The notes below the pieces were generated by a model. That model worked only from the letters and a program-made list of their open reading frames with translations. It ran no database searches and was not told the DNA's origin. Position numbers and translations under genes: made by a program. From contig NZ_JBHUOV010000001.1 of the NCBI RefSeq assembly GCF_042686125.1, positions 930,001 to 994,000 of the forward strand: a stretch of DNA of 64,000 nucleotides, in the 5' to 3' direction. Numbering within the stretch: position 1 is the stretch's first letter; each line of letters begins with the position of its first letter. Origin of the DNA: Oceanihabitans iliipiscarium. GTDB taxonomy: Bacteria; Bacteroidota; Bacteroidia; Flavobacteriales; Flavobacteriaceae. Of the stretch, positions 8,560 to 17,816 are shown piece after piece.

Positions 8560-9540
8560 TTACAATACCATAAGGTTACAACCACGAATATCACTTTGAT
8601 CAAATCGTCCTAAAATTTCAAAAGACCGATTATTGTGTGTTCGACCCAAATCTTGAGTAGCTATAAAGGAACAGGAGTAAATATTTGCTAAATCTATAAT
8701 ATTTAGTCCTCCAGTTTTCTTAGGGCTTTGTATGGTTAATGCATCTTCTGTATCACGAGTTAAAACACGCATCCAATTAGGGCAATTAAAAAAACCATTT
8801 CCATTTGAATAAGCTTGACTTAATAATTCGGTCATGCCGTATTCGCTATGTATAGTATTTACACCAAAGCCTTCTTTTAAAATTGCATGTAATTCATCTC
8901 GAATCAATTCCTTTCGTTTACCTTTCATGCCACCTGTTTCCATAATTATAGTGTTTTTTAATTGAAACTGATGGACTTCCACTAAATCTAATAGAGCAAA
9001 AGAAACACCAATGAGTAATACCTTTTCTCCTTGCTGATCTAAAGTTTCAAGCGTATTTGTTAATGAAGAAAGTTGATCTAAATAAAAACCGCTTTTAGGT
9101 TTATGAGATTGTTTTATTAAATCATCTACCATATAGACTAAAGAAGAGCCTTCACGCTCTAAATAACTAGGCAATAAAGCAAGAACAGTATAATCCTTGA
9201 TATTTCCATAAAACTGTTTAAAACCACTTCTAAAACTGTTTTCATAAATTGATATATCTGAAATATGATGTTTACTTGTTACACTTCCTGTTGTTCCACT
9301 ACTCGTAAATGTTTGGACAATATTTTTATTTGAACATAACACCTGATGCGATTTAAAAAATTGAATAGGAAGAAATGGAATGTCTTCAATGCGTTTCACA
9401 TCACTTGGATGCTTATATAATAAATCACAAAACGACCGATAGACAGAATTATTCTCAAACTGAAACTTGAAAATGCGTAATGCTATATTTTCAAATTCAG
9501 CATCAGTATTAATGCTAAATATGTCTTTTGAATTGATCAT
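8560..9540 (-). CDS. LuxE/PaaK-like acyl-protein synthetase family protein
   Basis: The 326-residue protein resembles LuxE-type acyl-protein synthetases, relatives of phenylacetate-CoA ligase in the ANL superfamily. The phosphate-binding loop is FTSSGTTGSVTSKH (about 80-93). Other family segments are MVDDLIKQS, IIMETGGMKGKRKELIRDEL and NTIHSEYGMTELLSQAYS. LuxE activates fatty acids for bioluminescence, but no lux genes are near. In Bacteroidetes stand-alone members are usually thought to act in surface-polysaccharide or lipid acylation, which is inference. The gene is monocistronic on its strand. Confidence 0.8.
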   Translation of the reverse strand: MINSKDIFSINTDAEFENIALRIFKFQFENNSVYRSFCDLLYKHPSDVKRIEDIPFLPIQFFKSHQVLCSNKNIVQTFTSSGTTGSVTSKHHISDISIYENSFRSGFKQFYGNIKDYTVLALLPSYLEREGSSLVYMVDDLIKQSHKPKSGFYLDQLSSLTNTLETLDQQGEKVLLIGVSFALLDLVEVHQFQLKNTIIMETGGMKGKRKELIRDELHAILKEGFGVNTIHSEYGMTELLSQAYSNGNGFFNCPNWMRVLTRDTEDALTIQSPKKTGGLNIIDLANIYSCSFIATQDLGRTHNNRSFEILGRFDQSDIRGCNLMVL

Positions 9541-9567
9541 GTTTTATAAAACAAAAATAGATAAAAT

Positions 9568-9600
9568 AAAAAAGCGCTACCAATTGGCAGCGCTTTTTAT
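9568..9600 (-). terminator. Terminator of the lamin-tail T9SS gene
   Basis: AGCGCT-A-CC pairs with GG-C-AGCGCT around AATT. T runs on both flanks suit termination of leftward transcription from the gene ending at 9618. Confidence 0.8.
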
Positions 9601-9617
9601 ATGTTGAAAAATAGAAA

Positions 9618-11606
9618 CTATTTTATCACTAATTTCTTAGTCGATACATTTCCATTTTGAGACATTTTAAGAATATAAACCCCACTATTTAAACGAGAAA
9701 CGTTTAACACATTGTTAGTGATAGTTTGATTAAGAACTTGTTTTCCAAGAATATCATAAACACTAACTAAGATCGCTTCATTTTTAGAGCTTGTAATATT
9801 TACTATTCCAGTTGAAGTTGGATTAGGATATACATTAAAAGAAGACAAATCAAAAGAATCTACAGATAATGAGTTTGGAGCTCCAGGAGTTCCAAAATCT
9901 CCTAAACCTATATCAGTCGTAGAATTTTGCCAATTCATTCCATCATTATTACTTACATCGTCAAAAGCAGTATCTATAAGCTCCATAGAAGTTCCAGTAG
10001 TATCAGGGAAATCTGCATCTGTATAAGCTACAGCATCTATTATAGTTCCTGAACATTCTAATTGTACTTCATCATCACCATTAGATAAGGTATAACTAGA
10101 GTATTGATAATCTACATTTACACCTCCATTAGTTGCAAAATCACTGTTAATTCCTAATACAGCATAGCCTGAAGCAGGTACGATTAATGTAGCAGCAATA
10201 GTATGAGACTCTCCGTCAGCATCAGTAATATCCCAACCTTGCATATCAATTGGGCTTCCTGTGGTATTATAAACTTCAAAATATTCACCTAGACCATCAG
10301 CTACAGCATTTGGGTTCTTCATGATTTCAGTCACAATAATATCACCAACATTCGGACATACAAGTGTTCCTATACATACAGGGCTATTAATTGTTCTACT
10401 TAAGTCACAGCTACTATCAGCTGAATCTCCAGTTACCGTTACAGTAACGTTTGTGCCTTCAGGAATATCATTAATCAATATGGTACCATCAGTCATAACC
10501 GAAGGATTATCACCTCCTACAGAACCAACACCACCAGTATCGATAGTGTAAGTAGAAGACCCACCACCAGTAAATTCAATTGATGCTGTATAATTATCTA
10601 CACCACTTGTTTCAGTATCACAAACAGCGTCTAATGTTCCTAAAAACAAATCACAAGGAAATGCAACAGAAAATGTAACCGTAGCATTAACCGCAGGAGT
10701 TATTGGTGTATGAGAATTATCTACTAATTGCATAAAAACCACATAAGTTTCTCCATCAACAGTTGCAATCATTTCATCATCAACATCATATTTCATTGGT
10801 TGAGCTACACCATTAATAGTCCAATGTATATGGCCATCAATGCCTGCGCCAGGATCACCAACAATAAAGTTTTCTACAGAAACTGATAAATCAACATTTG
10901 TAGTACCAGAAGGGAAAACTGCCATATCAGCTGGTGCGCCAATTGTTAAAACAGGATCACTTAAACAACCAGAAAATGCACCTATATTTCCCCAACCAGA
11001 ATCACTTGCTCCAACAATCCATTCAGAAGAGTCAGCGTCAACACCTGCAGAATCAGCCCAATCATTATTTGGTCCGCAAACAGAAGATTTTCTTGTTAGA
11101 GTATTGTCTGTTGTAGCATTTGAAACTCCAGCAACGTCCCATGGACCATCACCTTGCCAAGTTCCTATCCAGTCTAAAATTGTAAATCCAGTCATTTCAC
11201 CTGGATCTACTTGATCATCCATATCAGCATCATCCCATGTTCCATCATTTGCAACTAAAGCAAAACCATCATCACCATTACTTAAAAAGTTGAACAACAT
11301 ATCTGCTTCATCTGTAATTGCTGTATCAGCACTTGAATGAGCAATAACAAAAACATCACCATCAGCTAACATCGTTCCCTCTGGAAAAGTATTCCAAAAT
11401 TCATACTCACCAGCTGTTGTTGGAGCATTAGATACATTTGGAAAAGCATAGTTGTCTAGATTGACAGCTGCTCCAGTACCATTATAAATTTCTAAAAATT
11501 TATTATTACTTGATCCTTCTCCATACATACTAAAATATAAGTCTGAAGTTTGACCAAAAGACACTGCACTAATTAATAATGCGAATAAAAAGTAAATTTT
11601 TTTCAT
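9618..11606 (-). CDS. Lamin-tail-domain T9SS-secreted protein
   Basis: The 662-residue protein has a signal peptide (1-18, ending AVSFGQ), an N-terminal lamin-tail domain (DLYFSMYGEGSSNNKFLEIYNG, then VFVIAHSSAD and WIGTWQGDGPW), Ig-like/adhesive segments in the middle, a second lamin-tail domain (VGDIIVTEIMKNPN, then GEYFEVYNTTGSPIDMQGW), and a type A sorting domain (VYPNPTSTG to KLVIK). Lamin-tail domains are common in secreted bacterial nucleases and adhesins. No nuclease motif is visible here, so the protein is best viewed as a cell-surface or secreted binding protein. It has its own promoter box and terminator. Confidence 0.9.
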   Translation of the reverse strand: MKKIYFLFALLISAVSFGQTSDLYFSMYGEGSSNNKFLEIYNGTGAAVNLDNYAFPNVSNAPTTAGEYEFWNTFPEGTMLADGDVFVIAHSSADTAITDEADMLFNFLSNGDDGFALVANDGTWDDADMDDQVDPGEMTGFTILDWIGTWQGDGPWDVAGVSNATTDNTLTRKSSVCGPNNDWADSAGVDADSSEWIVGASDSGWGNIGAFSGCLSDPVLTIGAPADMAVFPSGTTNVDLSVSVENFIVGDPGAGIDGHIHWTINGVAQPMKYDVDDEMIATVDGETYVVFMQLVDNSHTPITPAVNATVTFSVAFPCDLFLGTLDAVCDTETSGVDNYTASIEFTGGGSSTYTIDTGGVGSVGGDNPSVMTDGTILINDIPEGTNVTVTVTGDSADSSCDLSRTINSPVCIGTLVCPNVGDIIVTEIMKNPNAVADGLGEYFEVYNTTGSPIDMQGWDITDADGESHTIAATLIVPASGYAVLGINSDFATNGGVNVDYQYSSYTLSNGDDEVQLECSGTIIDAVAYTDADFPDTTGTSMELIDTAFDDVSNNDGMNWQNSTTDIGLGDFGTPGAPNSLSVDSFDLSSFNVYPNPTSTGIVNITSSKNEAILVSVYDILGKQVLNQTITNNVLNVSRLNSGVYILKMSQNGNVSTKKLVIK

Positions 11607-11638
11607 AATTGTTTTTTTATAAATATAAATTAAGACTA

Positions 11639-11646
11639 CAAATATA
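11639..11646 (-). promoter_or_regulatory. -7 box for the lamin-tail gene
   Basis: On the minus strand the sequence is TATATTTG, a full TAnnTTTG match, 32 bp upstream of the ATG at 11606. The -33 element is not evident. Confidence 0.5.
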
Positions 11647-11806
11647 AGGAGAATATAGGTTTAAACGATGATAAACACATAAAATAAATACCTTTTTACA
11701 ATTATTTAACATGCTTTATTGGCTTAGTTATCAGTTTTGTAATGTAAAATATGTCTTTTAATTAAAGTGCCTCTGCGAAATAAATTTCAATATTACCTTA
11801 TTGTTA

Positions 11807-11835
11807 TTTGTGTGTAAAGTTTGTGTGTATCTTTA
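11807..11835 (+). promoter_or_regulatory. Candidate promoter of the two-component operon
   Basis: TTTG (11807-11810) is followed after 17 bp by TATCTTTA (11828-11835), one base off TAnnTTTG. The spacing fits Bacteroidetes promoters. A 46-bp leader would precede the response-regulator ATG. Confidence 0.45.
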
Positions 11836-11881
11836 TGATTAATTTTATCTTTACTTCATCTTAAAACTAACTTTAAAATTA

Positions 11882-12565
11882 ATGAAGAAGAAAGACATAA
11901 AAATCCTATTGGTAGATGATGAACCAGATATTCTCGAAATTGTGGGTTATAACCTAACTTCTGAAGGCTATCAAGTCCTAACTGCCGAAAACGGAATACA
12001 AGCTGTTAAGAAAGCAAAAAAGGAACATCCTCACCTTATTATACTTGACGTTATGATGCCTGAAATGGATGGCATAGAGGCCTGCGAACAAATCCGTAAA
12101 ATAGATAGCCTAAACAATACGATTATTACTTTTTTAACCGCTAGAGGTGAAGATTATTCACAAATGGCTGGTTTTGATGCTGGCGCAGACGATTATATCA
12201 CAAAACCTATTAAGCCAAAAGTTTTAGTGAGTAAAGTAAAAGCTTTATTAAGACGCTTTAAAGAAGATGATACCGAAATTAATGTTGTAAAAATAGGAAG
12301 TCTCGTTATTAACAGAGATGAATATAAAATAGAACTTAAAGGAAAAGAAATTATTTTACCACGAAAAGAATTTGAATTATTATCTTTACTAGCATCTAAG
12401 CCAGGTAAAGTTTTTAAGCGCGAAGATATTCTTGACAAAGTATGGGGAAATGAAGTCGTTGTTGGCGGAAGAACCATAGATGTGCATATTAGAAAACTTA
12501 GAGAAAAAATAGGCGACAATTACTTTAAAACCGTTAAAGGTGTAGGCTATAAGTTCGTAGATTAA
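11882..12565 (+). CDS. OmpR/PhoB-family response regulator
   Basis: The 227-residue protein has a receiver domain (acidic pair in LLVDDEPD at 12-13, phospho-acceptor Asp56 in LIILDVMMP, conserved Lys in DDYITKPIKP) and a C-terminal winged helix (about 130-227) with ELLSLLASKPGKVFKREDIL and the recognition region GGRTIDVHIRKLREKIG. It is translationally coupled to the following histidine kinase (TAATG overlap). The pair resembles the PhoB/PhoR-like system conserved in Bacteroidetes, but the stimulus is not known. Confidence 0.93.
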   Translation: MKKKDIKILLVDDEPDILEIVGYNLTSEGYQVLTAENGIQAVKKAKKEHPHLIILDVMMPEMDGIEACEQIRKIDSLNNTIITFLTARGEDYSQMAGFDAGADDYITKPIKPKVLVSKVKALLRRFKEDDTEINVVKIGSLVINRDEYKIELKGKEIILPRKEFELLSLLASKPGKVFKREDILDKVWGNEVVVGGRTIDVHIRKLREKIGDNYFKTVKGVGYKFVD

Positions 12566-13608
12566 TGCAAAGACAATTAAAAAAGACGTATAAGTTTGCT
12601 TTTAAAACAGCACTATACATCACTATTTTTCTAACGCTCTTAATGAGTGTTTTTTTGTATAAATTTTATGCTGTAGATTGGATACAGATTGTATTTATTG
12701 CACTGACTTGCTATGTGTCCTCTTTTATCATCATTCAATATCGTGTAGAACAATTCATTTACAAACGTGTAAAAAAAATATACGATGACTTAACGCTTTT
12801 AGAGTCTTCTAGTTTACGTAAAAATAGAATTACTACAGACATGGCGACCCTAACAGAAGAAATAGATAAATACGCCAAAGACCGAAAGTTAGAAATAGAA
12901 ACCCTGAAAGTTCGTGAGGAATATCGAAAAGAATTTTTAGGGAATGTATCTCACGAACTCAAAACCCCTTTGTTTACTGTGCAAGGCTATATTCTTACCT
13001 TGTTAGATGGCGCTATTAAAGACAAAGCTGTTCGAGATAAATATTTAAATAATGCGAATAAAGGCGTCGAACGACTTATCTATATTGTTAAAGATTTAGA
13101 TATGATAACTAAGTTAGAGATTGGCGATTTAAGGTTAAATATAGAAACTTTCGATATCGTTGAACTCGTTCAAAGTGTTTTTGAACTTTTTGAAATGAAA
13201 GCGAGTAAAAAGCAAATTAGCTTGACATTTGATTTAGATTATAAAAATCCAATTTATGTTAAAGCAGATAAAGAACGCATTCAACAAGTGCTTACGAATC
13301 TTATTGTAAATTCTATAAAATACGGAAGATCTCAAGGAACAACGGAAGTTAGTATTGAAAACCTTATAAAAAACAAAGTCATTGTTCGTGTTACCGATAA
13401 TGGCGAAGGTATCGCAAAACAACACATTCCGCGCTTATTCGAACGTTTTTACCGCGTCGATAAAAGCGGTTCTCGTAAAGTTGGTGGCTCTGGATTAGGA
13501 CTGGCCATTGTAAAACACATTATAGAAGCTCACGACGAAAAAATATATGTCGAAAGTGAATTAGAAGTTGGAAGCGAATTTTCATTTACCCTTGAAAAGA
13601 CCGAATAG
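12565..13608 (+). CDS. Sensor histidine kinase (PhoR-like)
   Basis: The 347-residue kinase has two membrane segments (about 14-33 and 40-58) with almost no periplasmic loop, a short coiled linker, the HisKA motif FLGNVSHELKTPL with His130, and the catalytic domain with N box (LTNLIVNSIKYG), G1 (VTDNGEGI), F box (FERFYRVD) and G2 (GGSGLGLAIVKHI). It is the partner of the upstream regulator. The lack of a sensing domain suggests it reads membrane state or a partner protein. Its last 27 bases overlap the convergent glycosyltransferase gene. Confidence 0.93.
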   Translation: MQRQLKKTYKFAFKTALYITIFLTLLMSVFLYKFYAVDWIQIVFIALTCYVSSFIIIQYRVEQFIYKRVKKIYDDLTLLESSSLRKNRITTDMATLTEEIDKYAKDRKLEIETLKVREEYRKEFLGNVSHELKTPLFTVQGYILTLLDGAIKDKAVRDKYLNNANKGVERLIYIVKDLDMITKLEIGDLRLNIETFDIVELVQSVFELFEMKASKKQISLTFDLDYKNPIYVKADKERIQQVLTNLIVNSIKYGRSQGTTEVSIENLIKNKVIVRVTDNGEGIAKQHIPRLFERFYRVDKSGSRKVGGSGLGLAIVKHIIEAHDEKIYVESELEVGSEFSFTLEKTE

Positions 13609-14637
13609 TTTTTTGTAGTTAATCTGGTAGTCAGCGTTTTTTAAACCTCGACTTCTACTTACACGGTTTAACATATCTAGTGTAAAATCAGCTTGTTTAC
13701 AACTTGGCACCATACTTAAATCATCTAATCGCTGTGCTAAATATTCTTGTTCATATTGACCAGGAGTTGGAATAAAAAAAGCTTTTTTCTCTAGTTTAGC
13801 TAAATCCATAATTGTAGTATAACCAGAGCGTGATAAGACCATAGCACTTTCATTTATGGCTTGCTCAAGTTCAGTACTCGTCATAAAATTGTAGATTACA
13901 ATATTATCATTTACAATTCTTGATTGTACTTTCTCAACAACACCTCTTACAAAAAGCACCTGACCTCGAAAGTCTTTTAATCTCTTTAATAATGTATCTT
14001 CTAATAAGCTACGCTGAGGTTCTGGACCAGATAATAACACCAATAAATCATAAATAACTTTTGTATTTTTTTTAGAAAATCGACTTATAGGTCCAAGATA
14101 TTTAATAGTCATTTCATCTATAGAAACATGGCCAAGCTTACCGCTTAAATTAGTGTCATTTTTGTTGTCAGGAACCCAGCATTCATCATATTGTTTAATG
14201 ATTTTTTGATGCATTTTAGTGCTTAGCCAAGTTGTATTTCCACTTAAAACTTGTAATTGATGCGTCATAAACACACAAGGGATGCTCTTACTGTGCACAC
14301 CTAACCTGTTATCACTAATTAAACCATCAATTTTATACGCTTTAATAATCGTTTTTACAGCTTTCTTTTCAGCTTTAATCGCTTTTATTAATTTAGGAGA
14401 ACCCTTTAGTAATTTCCATTTAAAAAGCTGCGAATTTTTAGCATAAGTAATATTATAGCTCGGGAGCTCAACCGTGTCTAAATCTGGAAATTCTTTTCTT
14501 AATAAATCTAAAGCAACACCATCACTAGCTAAGACAACATCAAAATGATGATGTAAAAGCGCATGAATAATCGGTATGCAGCGCGTCGCATGACCTAAAC
14601 CCCAATTTAAAGGTGCAACAAGAATTCTTTTTTTCAT
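13582..14637 (-). CDS. MurG-like glycosyltransferase (GT-B fold)
   Basis: The 351-residue protein opens MKKRILVAPLNWGLGHATRC, the glycine-rich N-terminal loop of GT-B enzymes that use UDP-sugars. Other marks are LISDNRLGVHS, VIYDLLVLLSGPEPQR and the donor-site segment ESAMVLSRSGYTTIMDLAKL, then FIPTPGQYEQEYLAQRL. Such proteins act in lipid or cell-envelope glycosylation. Donor and acceptor cannot be read. The 3' end overlaps the convergent kinase gene by 27 bp. Confidence 0.82.
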   Translation of the reverse strand: MKKRILVAPLNWGLGHATRCIPIIHALLHHHFDVVLASDGVALDLLRKEFPDLDTVELPSYNITYAKNSQLFKWKLLKGSPKLIKAIKAEKKAVKTIIKAYKIDGLISDNRLGVHSKSIPCVFMTHQLQVLSGNTTWLSTKMHQKIIKQYDECWVPDNKNDTNLSGKLGHVSIDEMTIKYLGPISRFSKKNTKVIYDLLVLLSGPEPQRSLLEDTLLKRLKDFRGQVLFVRGVVEKVQSRIVNDNIVIYNFMTSTELEQAINESAMVLSRSGYTTIMDLAKLEKKAFFIPTPGQYEQEYLAQRLDDLSMVPSCKQADFTLDMLNRVSRSRGLKNADYQINYKKLFGLFKGK

Positions 14638-14646
14638 ATGTGTTTT

Positions 14647-14763
14647 TGGGCGTGACCAAGACCATGTTAACTCATGGTCTTCGTCGGGCTTTACGTTAAA
14701 TCTTTTTTATACTAAACAAGGTTCAGCATAAAAAAGGATACCACTGCAATCCCTCACGCAAAA
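14647..14763 (+). repeat. Dispersed structured element, copy A
   Basis: One of five related elements in this window. It begins TGGGCGTGACC and ends CAATCCCTCACGCAAA. Hairpin 1 has stem AAGACCATG/CATGGTCTT. Hairpin 2 has an arm ATCTTTTTTAT facing ATAAAAAAGGAT. Between them is TCGGGCTTT, matching the conserved TCAGGCTTT. It lies in the divergent spacer between the glycosyltransferase and trmB. Confidence 0.8.
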
Positions 14764-14840
14764 TTTTATCTAAAATTCAAAGATAAGCATAATATAGGCT
14801 CGCTATATTTCCTTAATTTTGCCAAAAGATTAAATTAATC

Positions 14841-15515
14841 GTGGGAAGTAAAAATAAACTCAAACGCTTTAAAGAAAACGAGACCTTTAAGAATGTGTTT
14901 CAACCAACAAGAGAAGAACTTGTTGAGCAAGACTATAAATTAAAAGGACAGTGGAATGCTTCTTTTTTTAAGAATAGTAACCCATTAATTTTAGAATTGG
15001 GTTGCGGTAAAGGAGAGTACAGTGTGGCTTTGGCAAAAATATATCCAAATAAAAACTTCATTGGTATCGATATCAAAGGAGCACGATTCTGGCGAGGTGC
15101 AAAAACAGCTATTGAAGAGAACTTACCTAATGTGGCTTTTATTCGTACCCAAATAGAACTAGTTGAATTCGTCTTCGCTCAAAATGAAGTCGATGAAATT
15201 TGGATTACGTTCCCAGATCCACAGATTAAATATAAGCGTACGAAGCATAGAATGACGAATACCACATTCTTACAACGCTATAAAAACATTCTTAAACCAG
15301 AAGGTGTGGTGAACCTTAAAACAGATAGCGAGTTTATGCATGGTTATACTTTAGGGCTGTTGCATGGCGAAGGCCATGAGGTGCTATATGCAAATCATAA
15401 TGTGTATAAACAAGAAGGGAGTCCAGAAGAAGTAACCAACATACAAACCTATTACGAAAGTCAATATCTTAAAGAAGACAAAGCAATTACGTATATTAGA
15501 TTTAAATTAAAATAG
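14841..15515 (+). CDS. trmB: tRNA (guanine-N7-)-methyltransferase
   Basis: The 224-residue enzyme methylates G46 in the tRNA variable loop using S-adenosylmethionine. It has the SAM loop LELGCGKGEYSVALA (about 53-67), the acidic strand FIGIDIKGARFWRGAK, RTQIELVEF, and the family signature EIWITFPDPQIKYKRTKHRMT. The start is GTG at 14841. The next gene begins one base after the stop, and a third gene overlaps that one, so trmB heads a three-gene operon. Confidence 0.95.
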   Translation: MGSKNKLKRFKENETFKNVFQPTREELVEQDYKLKGQWNASFFKNSNPLILELGCGKGEYSVALAKIYPNKNFIGIDIKGARFWRGAKTAIEENLPNVAFIRTQIELVEFVFAQNEVDEIWITFPDPQIKYKRTKHRMTNTTFLQRYKNILKPEGVVNLKTDSEFMHGYTLGLLHGEGHEVLYANHNVYKQEGSPEEVTNIQTYYESQYLKEDKAITYIRFKLK

Positions 15516-15516
15516 T

Positions 15517-16146
15517 TTGAATATTACTATCGTCTTTTTTATTGGGTTTGTCGTTGCATTGGTTGGTGTAGTTCCTCCTGGATTACTCAACATGACTGCT
15601 GCTAAAATTAGCCTAAAAGATGGTTATGCTAGAGGAATTACCTTTTCTATAGGTGCTTGTGTTATTATTGTTTTTCAAACTTATATTGGGACTCTTTTTG
15701 CACGTTATTTAAGTAATCATCAAGATGTTGTAGATGTTCTGCAACGCGTCGCATTCGTCATTTTTGTATTAATTACGATTTACTTTTTAGTCATTGCTAA
15801 AAGTGAAGATAAACCCAAAGCCGAACTCAAAGTAAAGAGTAAAAAGAGTCGTTTTTTTCAAGGCATGTTGCTTTCGGCATTAAATGTGTTTCCAATTCCA
15901 TATTATGCGTACATGAGTATAACTGTAGCCTCATTTGGTTGGATGGATTTCGAAAAAACTAGTATTATCTCTTATGTTGCTGGAGCTACCATGGGAAGTT
16001 TTGTCGCTTTTTATTTTTATATTTTCTTTTTCGATAAAATTAAAAGCAAGACGCTGACTTCTCAAAAAAGCATGAATTATCTTATAGGAACAGTAACAGG
16101 AGTTATTTCTATTATTACTTTGGTTAATATTATTAAAGAAATGTAA
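15517..16146 (+). CDS. LysE/RhtB-family membrane exporter
   Basis: The 209-residue protein has six predicted membrane segments and the LysE-family opening VGVVPPGLLNMTAAKISLKD. Homologues export amino acids or related metabolites. The start is TTG at 15517, one base after trmB; no ATG is available near the N-terminus, and the first membrane helix begins at once. Substrate is unknown. The stop overlaps the next ATG. Confidence 0.78.
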   Translation: MNITIVFFIGFVVALVGVVPPGLLNMTAAKISLKDGYARGITFSIGACVIIVFQTYIGTLFARYLSNHQDVVDVLQRVAFVIFVLITIYFLVIAKSEDKPKAELKVKSKKSRFFQGMLLSALNVFPIPYYAYMSITVASFGWMDFEKTSIISYVAGATMGSFVAFYFYIFFFDKIKSKTLTSQKSMNYLIGTVTGVISIITLVNIIKEM

Positions 16147-16475
16147 TGCAAGAAAAAACTTTAAATTTCTTCGACAAAGTTTATCAAGTTGCCAAGTTAA
16201 TTCCTTATGGTCGCGTAACGAGTTATGGTGCTATTGCAAAATACTTAGGTGCAGCAAAAAGCGCACGCATGGTGGGTTATGCGATGAACGGTTCAGGAGG
16301 CAAAGATGTACCAGCACATCGTGTGGTGAATAGAAAAGGCTTACTGACTGGCAAATTTCATTTTGATGGCACTAATCTCATGCAACAACTTTTAGAAAAT
16401 GAAGGTGTTAAAGTTATAGACAACCAAATTCAAGATTTTGAAGCCTTGTTTTGGGATCCTGCAAAAGAGCTTTAA
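16146..16475 (+). CDS. Alkyltransferase-like (ATL) DNA-binding protein, MGMT family
   Basis: The 109-residue protein has the MGMT helix-turn-helix (IPYGRVTSYGAIAKYLGAAK), the Arg finger region SARMVGYAMN (Arg41) and the active-site loop VPAHRVVNRKG. In true O6-alkylguanine transferases this loop reads Pro-Cys-His-Arg; here Ala57 replaces the Cys, so direct alkyl transfer is not expected. ATL proteins instead bind alkylated bases, flip them out and pass the lesion to nucleotide excision repair. Length matches ATLs. It overlaps the exporter gene by the TAATG junction. Confidence 0.85.
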   Translation: MQEKTLNFFDKVYQVAKLIPYGRVTSYGAIAKYLGAAKSARMVGYAMNGSGGKDVPAHRVVNRKGLLTGKFHFDGTNLMQQLLENEGVKVIDNQIQDFEALFWDPAKEL

Positions 16476-16640
16476 TTAGTTTTTACACACTTTTTTAGAA
16501 AATCCGTTTTGTACTGCATTCGGATGGATCGAAATAAATTTCAGCTTCATTTTCAAAGGTATCATCTAAGACGAAAGTGAAAGTAAATTAAACCATCAAT
16601 CATTTCAATAAAAGGGTTTCTAATTCTAAACATTTCGCTG

Positions 16641-16648
16641 TATATTTG
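16641..16648 (+). promoter_or_regulatory. -7 box upstream of mrp/apbC
   Basis: TATATTTG is a full match to TAnnTTTG, 28 bp before the ATG. A purine-rich GAGAG lies just ahead of the ATG. No TTG -33 element is obvious. Confidence 0.55.
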
Positions 16649-16676
16649 CACTTTAGAATTAATCTAAATTGAGAGC

Positions 16677-17813
16677 ATGAAGTTGAATAAACAAGACATA
16701 TATAAAGCCCTTGAAACCATTACAGTGCCTGGAGAAGGACAAAATATGGTAGAGAGTGGCGCCATCACAAACGTGATTACTTTTGGCGATGAAGTTATTG
16801 TAGATATTACTATAAAAAACCCAAGCCTTCAAGCCAAAAAGAGAACAGAAGTCGATATCCTTAAAACCATACATGAAAAAGTGTATGAAAAAGCTAAAAT
16901 AAAAATCAACATTAAAGTTGAGGCTCCTGCAAAAGCGGCAACCAACGTTATTAAAGGGAAATCAATTCCTGGCATTCAAAATATTGTGGCTATTGCTTCA
17001 GGAAAAGGTGGTGTAGGGAAATCTACAGTCACTGCAAACTTAGCAGTGTCATTAGCCAAAATGGGCTTTAAAGTTGGTGTTCTAGATGCCGATATTTACG
17101 GACCTTCAATTCCTATCATGTTTGATGTCGAAAACGAACGGCCTTTGGCGGTTAATATCGATGGCAAATCTAAAATGAAGCCTGTAGAAAACTATGGTGT
17201 TAAGGTCTTGTCTATTGGGTTTTTTACAAAACCAGATCAGGCTGTCGTGTGGCGAGGACCAATGGCTGCTAAAGCCTTAAACCAAATGATTTTTGATGCG
17301 CATTGGGGCGAACTTGATTTTATGTTAATAGACTTACCTCCTGGTACAGGAGACATTCATTTAAGTATTATGCAATCGCTTCCAATTACAGGCGCTGTTG
17401 TGGTGAGTACACCTCAAAATGTCGCTTTAGCAGATGCTAAAAAAGGCGTCGCGATGTTTCAGCAAGATAGTATTCAAGTCCCTGTTTTAGGTATTATTGA
17501 GAATATGGCTTACTTTACACCAGAAGAATTACCAAACAATAAATATTATATCTTCGGAAAAGAAGGCGCAAAGAACCTTGCCGAAGACTTAAAGGTGCCA
17601 TTTTTAGGTCATCTTCCATTAGTGCAAAGTATTAGAGAAGCAGGTGATGTTGGTCGTCCTGCAGCATTACAAACAGCAACAATTTTAGAACAAGCTTTTG
17701 AAAAGCTTACTCAAAATGTAGTTCAGGAAGTCGTGCGAAGAAATGACACATTACCTCCAACCGAGGCGATTAAAATAACAACTATGGCTGGCTGTTCAGC
17801 TGTTAAAAAATAG
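16677..17813 (+). CDS. apbC: Mrp/ApbC-type Fe-S cluster carrier ATPase
   Basis: The 378-residue protein has an N-terminal MIP18/DUF59 domain (1-85) and a P-loop ATPase domain. The deviant Walker A is SGKGGVGKST (about 108-117), followed by VLDADIYGPSIP and the LIDLPPGTGD switch. It carries and inserts Fe-S clusters in the cytoplasm. The Cys-x-x-Cys pair that bridges the cluster in most Mrp proteins is missing: the equivalent segment reads ENMAYFTPEELPNNKYYIFG. The only notable Cys is in the C-terminal TMAGCSAVKK. A NifU-like scaffold gene starts 3 bp downstream. Confidence 0.93.
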   Translation: MKLNKQDIYKALETITVPGEGQNMVESGAITNVITFGDEVIVDITIKNPSLQAKKRTEVDILKTIHEKVYEKAKIKINIKVEAPAKAATNVIKGKSIPGIQNIVAIASGKGGVGKSTVTANLAVSLAKMGFKVGVLDADIYGPSIPIMFDVENERPLAVNIDGKSKMKPVENYGVKVLSIGFFTKPDQAVVWRGPMAAKALNQMIFDAHWGELDFMLIDLPPGTGDIHLSIMQSLPITGAVVVSTPQNVALADAKKGVAMFQQDSIQVPVLGIIENMAYFTPEELPNNKYYIFGKEGAKNLAEDLKVPFLGHLPLVQSIREAGDVGRPAALQTATILEQAFEKLTQNVVQEVVRRNDTLPPTEAIKITTMAGCSAVKK

Positions 17814-17816
17814 CAT

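Noticed and set aside
10840..11214. Plus-strand frame opposite the lamin-tail gene
   Set aside because: It is a mirror of an Asp/Thr/Ser-rich gene and shows no independent features.
16476..16676. Possible gene remnant between the ATL gene and apbC
   Set aside because: No frame or similarity was convincing; only the promoter box near its right end is supported.
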